64,000 nucleotides of DNA from Candidatus Thiomargarita nelsonii (GTDB lineage: Bacteria > Pseudomonadota > Gammaproteobacteria > Beggiatoales > Beggiatoaceae). The notes beneath the pieces were generated by a model. That model worked only from the letters and a program-made list of their open reading frames with translations, had not been told where the DNA came from and searched no databases. The position numbers and the translations under genes are program-made. This document shows positions 58,092-64,000 of the stretch, piece after piece; position 1 is the first letter of the stretch, and the number at the start of each line of letters is the position of its first letter. Location: contig JSZA02000013.1 of the NCBI GenBank assembly GCA_000785145.2, positions 1-64,000 of the forward strand. Direction: 5' to 3'.

Positions 58092-59195
58092 CTAATTAAA
58101 CGCGCCAGCACTCTGACCAAAAGTAATCTTCGCTTGTAAATCAGTACGTGAATCGGCATTAGCTAAAGCCTCTTCTAACGATATCTTCCCCTCTGTATAC
58201 ACCTTAAACAACGCCATATCAAATGTCTGCATACCTTCAGCCCCGCTCCCTGCCATCGCCTCTTTTATATCCTCTATTTTGCCCTTCAAAATCAAATCAG
58301 CAATATAAGGGGTATTGATCATCACTTCCACTGCGGCGATCAATCGATTATCCACTCCCGTCACCAAGCGTTGTGAAATGATACTAATGACATTTAAAGA
58401 TAAATCCATAAACAACTGTTCACGTTGTTCTTGTGGAAATAGATTGATGATACGCTGCATGGCTTGATTAGCATTGTTAGCGTGTAGGGTAGAAATCGCT
58501 AAATGTCCCGTGTTAGAAAGTTCCACAGCGGCAGTCATCGTCTCTCGATCACGGATTTCACCAATCAAAATAACATCAGGGGATTCACGCATCGCACTCT
58601 TGAGGGCACGTAGGTATGAATGTGTATCCATGCCTAATTCTCTTTGATTAAGCAGCGATTTTTGGTGCGGATGTATAAATTCTATTGGATCTTCAATGGT
58701 TAAAATATGCCCTGCCTGATGTTTATTACGATGGTCAATCATGGCAGCGATGGTCGTCGATTTACCTGAATTGGTTGCCCCAACCATCAAAATCAATCCA
58801 CGCTTATGCATGACTAAATCTTTGAGTATGACAGGTAGCTTCAATTCATTTAAGGTAGGTACCTTGGTTTTAACATAACGCATCACTAAGGAAACAAATC
58901 CTTTTTGCCTAAACGCATTGACACGAAAACGCGCCCCAATTTCATCCAAACTAATGGCAAAGTCGATCTCAAATTCTTTTTCAAAAAAGGCCCTCTGCTT
59001 TTCGTTCAGAATATTGTTAGCAATCGCTTGAGTCATGTCGGCGGTGAGTATCGTTTTACCCACATTGACGACTTTCCTAGAGATTTTTACACGCGCTGGC
59101 GAGCCGACTGTGAAATAAATATCAGAGGCATCTTTTTCAACCATTAATTTCAGATAAGGGACAATATCCATTGATTTGATTTGATTTTTTTCCAT
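58092..59195 (-). CDS. pilU: Type IV pilus retraction ATPase PilU
   Basis: 367 residues. GLILMVGATNSGKSTTIAAMIDHRN (Walker A), ILTIEDPIEFIH (Asp box), SPDVILIGEIRDRETMTAAVELSNTGHLAISTLHANNANQAMQRIINLFP (Walker B and His box). The SDIYFTVGSPARVKI start and DLSLNVISIISQRL favour PilU over PilT. PilU assists retraction. Intact. Confidence 0.9.
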   Translation of the reverse strand: MEKNQIKSMDIVPYLKLMVEKDASDIYFTVGSPARVKISRKVVNVGKTILTADMTQAIANNILNEKQRAFFEKEFEIDFAISLDEIGARFRVNAFRQKGFVSLVMRYVKTKVPTLNELKLPVILKDLVMHKRGLILMVGATNSGKSTTIAAMIDHRNKHQAGHILTIEDPIEFIHPHQKSLLNQRELGMDTHSYLRALKSAMRESPDVILIGEIRDRETMTAAVELSNTGHLAISTLHANNANQAMQRIINLFPQEQREQLFMDLSLNVISIISQRLVTGVDNRLIAAVEVMINTPYIADLILKGKIEDIKEAMAGSGAEGMQTFDMALFKVYTEGKISLEEALANADSRTDLQAKITFGQSAGAFN

Positions 59196-59239
59196 TTCTT
59201 TTTAGGAGTCCAAAATTTATTTTGGACTCCGACAATCAA

Positions 59240-60064
59240 TTATTGCACTTGAGAAACCATATAAGCAACAGCGGCTTTAACCCTATCATCTGACAAGTCC
59301 ATTCGCCCACCTTTTGGTGGCATCACCCCAATTTCACCTTGAAATCCTTGCAAAGCATTTGTGGATAAAGTATCCATGCCTTTTGCAATACGGGGAGCCC
59401 AATTGTCTTTATCTCCAACTTTGGGTGCCCCAGCAACACCCATCGCATGACAGGCGACACAAGCGGTATTATAAATTTCTTCGCCGAGTGCGAGATCAAA
59501 ATCAGTGGATTCAGAATCCGTCGCGCTCTCTGACGTGCTTGTTGCAGCGACGGGAGTTGGCATCTCCTGTTGATCTGGAGCGGGTGTCTCATTAGAGCCC
59601 ACGGCTGCCAACATATACTGCACAGTCAGTTTCACCTCCTCATCACTGAGGGTGGCATTACCGCCTCGTGCGGGCATGGTGTTAAAACCATTGACGGCAT
59701 TTTGGATGAGCATCGCCTCACCTTTGGCAATTCGATCTGTCCAAGCTGCTTTATCACCGTATTTAGGCGCTTCCAAGATGCCTGGTGTATGACAAGCCTG
59801 ACACACAGTCTCATAAATTTCTTTAGCCGATCTCGGGGCGGCCGCCTTTTCAACAACTGGGGCTTGAGCGACCATCCCCTTGACATTAACCTGACCAACT
59901 GGTTTTAATCTTTCAGAAAGCATGTCTTTCGAATCTTCATGGTGTTCACCGCTCCCCAATTTAGTGATCAATAACACTATGACAATGAACGTTATGATGG
60001 CTCCAAAGCCAACCGTAATACCGATTGCTAAATTTCTAATAGATATAGTATCTTCTTGACTCAC
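59240..60064 (-). CDS. Dihaem c-type cytochrome (c5/c555-like tandem)
   Basis: 274 residues from GTG 60064 with GAGG 8 bases upstream. One N-terminal membrane anchor (IGITVGFGAIITFIVIVLLI). Two cytochrome domains: CQACH near residue 90 (IYETVCQACHTPGILEAPKYGDK) and CVACH near 201 (IYNTACVACHAMGVAGAPKVGDK), each followed by a Met-containing axial region (NTMPARGG, GVMPPKGG). A Ser/Thr/Pro linker joins them. Periplasmic electron carrier, probably toward a terminal oxidase. Confidence 0.92.
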   Translation of the reverse strand: MSQEDTISIRNLAIGITVGFGAIITFIVIVLLITKLGSGEHHEDSKDMLSERLKPVGQVNVKGMVAQAPVVEKAAAPRSAKEIYETVCQACHTPGILEAPKYGDKAAWTDRIAKGEAMLIQNAVNGFNTMPARGGNATLSDEEVKLTVQYMLAAVGSNETPAPDQQEMPTPVAATSTSESATDSESTDFDLALGEEIYNTACVACHAMGVAGAPKVGDKDNWAPRIAKGMDTLSTNALQGFQGEIGVMPPKGGRMDLSDDRVKAAVAYMVSQVQ

Positions 60065-60159
60065 TCTAATTACCTCGAAAATATGACTGATATTGCCATT
60101 AATCTTACTTATGTAAGGCGATGTGCAACTTTGATGACCTCGTTCGACCGACAGGCTAG

Positions 60160-60261
60160 TACGCTGTCACATAAGTTATTGGAGTACAAAGCTTTAGCTT
60201 TGTACTGTCTGACAAAGCTAAAGCTTTGTACTCCAACACTAATAACTTATGTGACAGCGTA
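60160..60261. mobile_element. Near-perfect 102-bp palindromic element with CTAG flanks
   Basis: TACGCTGTCACATAAGTTATT … complement encloses AGTACAAAGCTTTAGCTTTGTACT arms. CTAG sits at 60156-60159 and 60262-60265. Same apparent target type as the 3460-3642 element, different sequence. Confidence 0.7.
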
Positions 60262-60416
60262 CTAGGCATGAAAGTTGCATATCTTGTTTAGAATTGCAGG
60301 TTAAAGTGTATCACACAATTTGCAGCTACAAAAAGAGAAATCCTCATTAAAAAAAAAGTGCGAATATAAATATTACTTAATATACCAACAAAACGGAATT
60401 TAATAACAAAATTTAT

Positions 60417-60446
60417 TTGACATCTCACTCTCAAATTGAGTACAAT
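60417..60446 (+). promoter_or_regulatory. Promoter of tRNA-Arg
   Basis: TTGACA (60417-60422), 18-bp spacer, TACAAT (60441-60446); the tRNA starts 19 bases later. Confidence 0.75.
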
Positions 60447-60464
60447 GTGTGCCACTTTTATGCA

Positions 60465-60541
<77 letters not shown>

Positions 60542-60577
60542 CTCCCCACCATATCTCTACTAATATTCCTCAATCAA

Positions 60578-60944
60578 AGTTTACCTCGCTATCTTGTACG
60601 CCCTTTAAGCCAACTGGCTCAAGCGAGCCATGCCCTTGCCAATGATCAACCTGCCATTAAACTCCCCGTTCATCGGAAAGATGAAATCTGGATGCTTTAG
60701 CTGAACAAAAAAAATTGCGCCAGCAAATGGTTGCCGAGATTTACGCTATTTATCACTGGCAGATGCTGGAGAATTGCGGCTGGATAAACATCCGCTCTCA
60801 GTGGAAGCATTATTACAGCAATTTCAACAACGTTGGCATAGTGTTACTCAAAAACATCAAATTCAGTTACAAGTTAAAATGCCAGACACGCCCGTTTATA
60901 TATTGGCTGATATTAATCGATACGCCATACGCAAGGACATATAG
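60578..60944 (+). pseudogene. Sensor histidine kinase remnant
   Basis: The HAMP end (VRPLSQLAQASHALANDQPAIKLPVHRKDEI) is followed, after a frame change, by LAEQKKLRQQMVAEI. That should lead into the AHDLRTPL H-box. Instead GATTTACGC joins directly to DLRYLSLADAGELRLDKHPLSVEALLQQFQQRW and QVKMPDTPVYILADINR, the linker and start of the HATPase domain. The phospho-acceptor region was deleted and the kinase domain is cut at TAG 60942-60944. Confidence 0.72.
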
Positions 60945-60993
60945 AGTTGACTGTCCAAGTGAATACGACAAGTTGTCAATTGGCGATAACCGA

Positions 60994-61745
60994 TAGCGAG
61001 CGTAGGGTGCGTCCGACGCACCTTTTTGTCGCTATAGATCAATTATATGTGACTTTATTTGTGCACAGGACACACCCTGAATGATATTCAGGCTACGCTC
61101 GCTTTATGTTCAACCGCCCTTTCAGATGTCATTTTGGACGAGACGCCCAAGTATCGCTCCACACGACACTTATGTTTTTATTTCAAATACTTAAATACTT
61201 ATACGAGAAAAACTATAGGTGAGGTTAATCATGTCTGGCTGGAAAGAACAAATCATTCAACTACAAAATGAAGGAAACTGGCATACGATGTTACAACTTG
61301 CTAAACGTTGGACTGAAGCAAAACCAAGAAATGCTACCGCATGGTATGCCGTTGGAGTTGCTTCTCATCAACTGGGAGAATATAATCAGTCTTCTGACGC
61401 TTTTCAAAGAAGTTTAAAACTTGATCCTGATAATGCCCAAACATGGGCTAATCTTGGAGCAGTGTATAGTTGTTTTGAAGAATATGAAAAAGCCATTGAA
61501 GTGTATGAAACCGCCGTGAAAAAAGCACCAAAAGATGCTGACATTTTGCTTTGTTTGGGCCGTGCTTATTTAGCCGTTAAACGTCATCACAAAAAATTTG
61601 GCCCGGTGCTTGAAAAACTAACTGGAATGGCTCCCGAAAAGGCGATGAGATAAAACCAAGCGAAAGAACAAGCGTAAGCGGTAAAAAACGCTGAACGCGA
61701 TTTATCACTTGAGATGCTTACGACCCTACAATATCGATTTTATCA
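60994..61745. repeat. Duplicated segment, copy 2 (TPR gene plus flanks)
   Basis: 752 bp matching 43858-44585. The difference in length comes mainly from a 20-22-bp extra stretch (about 61165-61186) before the gene. Confidence 0.95.
61231..61653 (+). CDS. Tetratricopeptide-repeat protein, copy 2
   Basis: 140 residues, identical in DNA and protein to 44071-44493. The next gene is an AAA ATPase that may or may not be related to it. The identical sequence against diverged upstream DNA suggests recent duplication or conversion of the coding part. Confidence 0.85.
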   Translation: MSGWKEQIIQLQNEGNWHTMLQLAKRWTEAKPRNATAWYAVGVASHQLGEYNQSSDAFQRSLKLDPDNAQTWANLGAVYSCFEEYEKAIEVYETAVKKAPKDADILLCLGRAYLAVKRHHKKFGPVLEKLTGMAPEKAMR

Positions 61746-61842
61746 TTAGGACTGGACTGATGGGGATATCCATGACTGAAATAATGAGCACTCTTTGTTA
61801 TAATCATCCATTTAGCCCTGTAAAAGGGAGCGACTTAAAAAA

Positions 61843-63003
61843 ATGTTAAAAAAATTACAAGTGCAAAATTTTAAATCCATTTTGTCCGATACCGTTGAGC
61901 TTGGACAACTTAATGTTTTCATTGGTGAAAATGGCTCTGGCAAGTCGAATTTGCTAGAATCGTTGGCGGTGATGAGCGCGGCTAAACAGGAACGCTTAGA
62001 TATTGAAGGGCTCTATTCCAAAGGAGTGAGGGTTGCTAAGCCAGAATTAACCTTTAGCTCATTTCATGGAAAAAAGCAAAAACCACAGATTGAAATGAGT
62101 CTTGCTTTTCAAAGCGAAAAACAGTTAATGACGATTAAGTCGATCATTGAAACCGATATGACTGATGAGGCTGTCGTCAAATGGAAAGATAGCTTTGAGC
62201 AGAAAGAGCAAGAACAAGAACAACAAGATATTTTGAAACACGTCCTTAGTGTGGATGAAGATAAGATAAAATTAATTCGGGCGTTATCTGAGCAAAAGCG
62301 TACTGAGAAATCCGCCCTTTACCACCCGATCCAAAATTATCTCATTTACAATTTGGATACCAAAGCTTTACGGGGGTTTTCTTCTGAAAGTAAAAAAGTG
62401 CCGTTGGGTATCAACGGCGAGGGCTTAGATGTTTTGCTTGCCAATTTTTCTGAACCAGAGTTTACTCAATTGCAAGAATACGCTTATTTCGTCAACTGGT
62501 TGGACGAGATTGTGATAGACAGAGAAGATTTAATGAAATTCTCCTACCTCAAACAAGGCAAAAGCATATCTAAACTTTACTTCAAAGATAAGTTTATGAT
62601 GAAAAAGGAAAATATTTTTTCTGCCGAAAATGCTAACGAAGGGGTGTTGCACATTTTGTTTTACCTTGCGCTGTTTATTAGTCAGAAGACACCGACTTTG
62701 TTTGCCATAGATAATATTGAATCTCACCTGAATCCCCATTTATGTACAGAATTAACGAGAGTGATTTGCAAATTGGCTAAAAAAACCAATAAGCAGGCCC
62801 TTATAACCACGCATAATCCAGCTATATTAGACGGCCTTAACCTAAATGATGATGACATCCGGCTATTTGAAATTTATAGAAATGATGAAGGCCATACCAA
62901 AACACGTAGAATACAACTCAATCCCGAAACAAAGCCAATAAAGGTAAAACTGTCTGAACTTTGGATGAGGGGTTATTTGGGTGCGATTTCCAAACAGTTT
63001 TGA
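61843..63003 (+). CDS. AAA_21-type ABC-like ATPase, likely defence-associated
   Basis: 386 residues. Walker A IGENGSGKSNLLE (about 29-41), a Gln/Glu-rich insertion (EQKEQEQEQQ, about 119-128), signature SAENANEGVLHILFYLAL and Walker B PTLFAIDNIESHLNPH, where Asn stands at the usual catalytic Glu position, then LITTHNPAILD. IDN variants recur in one AAA_21 subgroup. The following gene encodes a TOPRIM-like protein, the effector-type partner seen in OLD/PARIS-like systems. Confidence 0.85.
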   Translation: MLKKLQVQNFKSILSDTVELGQLNVFIGENGSGKSNLLESLAVMSAAKQERLDIEGLYSKGVRVAKPELTFSSFHGKKQKPQIEMSLAFQSEKQLMTIKSIIETDMTDEAVVKWKDSFEQKEQEQEQQDILKHVLSVDEDKIKLIRALSEQKRTEKSALYHPIQNYLIYNLDTKALRGFSSESKKVPLGINGEGLDVLLANFSEPEFTQLQEYAYFVNWLDEIVIDREDLMKFSYLKQGKSISKLYFKDKFMMKKENIFSAENANEGVLHILFYLALFISQKTPTLFAIDNIESHLNPHLCTELTRVICKLAKKTNKQALITTHNPAILDGLNLNDDDIRLFEIYRNDEGHTKTRRIQLNPETKPIKVKLSELWMRGYLGAISKQF

Positions 63004-63146
63004 AAAACATCGTTAAATTGACATATCAAGGGCACTTGGAGTCCAAAGCTTTAGCTTTGGATTCCAACAAGAAGTCAAAAAAACGTCGAACTAAGAGTAA
63101 ATAGGAGTCCACCGTGGGTATTCGTCCACGAAAAAGGCGAAAAAGA

Positions 63147-63809
63147 TGAGAATAGGTATTATTGCCGAAGGTACAACAGAGAAGAGCCGTATTAGAAAAT
63201 ATTTTAAAAGGCTTGGGCTATGATGAAAGTGATATAATTCCTATTAGGCCAGATTTATCAATGGATGAAACAGATAAACAATTTTATAACGTTGATACAT
63301 TTGGTGGTTGGGAATATGTCAAAAAAGATTGCATTGAACGCACTAAATTAGACGAATTTTTTGCGATTGCTGACAACCAATCTATTATTATTCAAGTCGA
63401 TACACTAGAAATCAATCAAAATCAGTCGTTGAACCAAAAGCCACAAAAACCAAACAATCCGAATTATGCCCAAGAATTGAAAGAATATGCTCAAACATTA
63501 AGACAATCTGTGATTGATATAATCAACGAGTGGTTACAAAACCATTATCAAGAAAAACTCTTATATGCGATTTGCATAGAAGAGATGGAATCTTGGATTT
63601 TAACCATTTATACCAAAAAAGATACCCTTCATGCTGCGAATCCTAAAGAAACATTAAAATATGTGTTAAAAGGGAAATTATCTGTTGGAGACAAGCGTTC
63701 TTATAAGGAAATTTCCAAACCGTTTAGAAAAATGAAAAAGTTATTACTTTACAGTAAATTAAACGATAGTCTTCAAGCATTTATTGAGTCTGTCTCTTCA
63801 AAACGTTGA
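63147..63809 (+). pseudogene. TOPRIM-like (DUF4276-type) partner with an N-terminal frameshift
   Basis: ATG 63147 reads MRIGIIAEGTTEK, the TOPRIM acidic motif, but the frame then runs to a stop. Another frame continues as AVLENILKGLGYDESDIIPIRPDLS…, through SIIIQVDTLE (second acidic motif) and AICIEEMESWIL, the signature that ends DUF4276-like proteins. An indel near 63185-63195 separates the two. Repaired, the protein would be about 220 residues and is probably a nuclease effector for the preceding ATPase. Confidence 0.75.
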
Positions 63810-63810
63810 T

Positions 63811-63991
63811 GAAATCAGTATCCGCACGCATCTCTAGCCCACTTTGAACGTTTTTTGGCATTACCAGACAATTTATTAACGTCTCTGGTTAATGGACTTG
63901 AAAAATCTCTAAATCTTGAGCGAAAAAATTTGGAAAACATTCTGAGTGCTATATTGAATCAGCGAAACAACAAGTTCGCTCCGCCTGGGTA
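63811..63991 (+). pseudogene. Unidentified coding remnant
   Basis: Open for 60 codons (…HFERFLALPDNLLTSLVNGLEKSLNLERKNLENILSAIL…) ending in TAA at 63989-63991, with no start. The amphipathic helical composition looks like the tail of a lost protein. Family not recognised. Confidence 0.3.
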
Positions 63992-64000
63992 AAATATAGA

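Overview
This window reads as a chromosomal segment of a gammaproteobacterium, most likely a large sulfur oxidiser of the Beggiatoa/Thioploca/Thiomargarita type. That placement is inference. It rests on the gammaproteobacterial order yceF–yceD–rpmF–plsX–fabHDG–acpP–fabF–mltG, zapA followed by a 6S-like RNA, and the mix of CHAT/caspase proteins, RHS, C25 peptidase, group II intron and very abundant small palindromic repeats. Housekeeping genes are intact. Much of the accessory DNA is visibly decaying, with single-base frameshifts, in-frame stops, internal deletions and small insertions.

Layout. 0–5.4 kb: the end of an AAA-ATPase/PD-(D/E)XK protein, a ParB-like/AAA ATPase with a short TOPRIM-like partner, and a nucleotidyltransferase toxin–antitoxin-like pair. 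5.4–14 kb: a broken RHS gene, a DUF262 + HEPN pair (candidate defence), and a secreted protein sharing its fibronectin-like C-terminal module with the RHS protein. 14–20 kb: a broken C25 (gingipain-like) peptidase, a broken nucleotidyltransferase, a broken HprK-related kinase and an intact 53-residue precursor-like peptide, together resembling a peptide-modification locus. 20–26.5 kb: decayed pstC/pstA, then queD, a P-loop kinase-like gene, a repetitive small peptide and a SagB-type oxidoreductase. 26.9–31.5 kb: a roadblock + ODP (di-iron sensor) operon with a perfect 60-bp tandem array behind it, then argS, a SPOR-domain gene and yceF.

31.5–42.4 kb: the phospholipid/fatty-acid synthesis operon. 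A 3.3-kb group II intron sits inside the fourth codon of yceD, with both splice boundaries readable. 42.5–52.7 kb: a graveyard of gene remnants (5'-nucleotidase, AAA ATPase, CHAT, type IIG restriction-modification, ASCH, caspase) around one copy of a duplicated TPR gene. 52.7–60.6 kb: a C1q-like protein, tRNA-Lys, a secreted caspase + OmpA operon, mlaA, a ZapB-like gene, zapA, 6S RNA, pilU, a dihaem cytochrome c and tRNA-Arg. 60.6–64 kb: a histidine-kinase remnant, the second TPR copy and an AAA_21 ATPase with a frameshifted TOPRIM-like partner.

A recurring theme is non-autonomous mobile DNA. One family has 18-bp ends reading CAATGCCATTAAGTTAAG and makes 11-bp target duplications. Seven inserts are resolved here with both duplications, three of them inside otherwise in-frame genes (C25 peptidase, pstA, methylase). 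A second family appears to use CTAG targets. A third, short palindrome based on GGAGTCC…GGACTCC is scattered through most intergenic gaps. Because many lesions are single-base, real pseudogenisation should be separated from assembly error before any gene here is declared dead.
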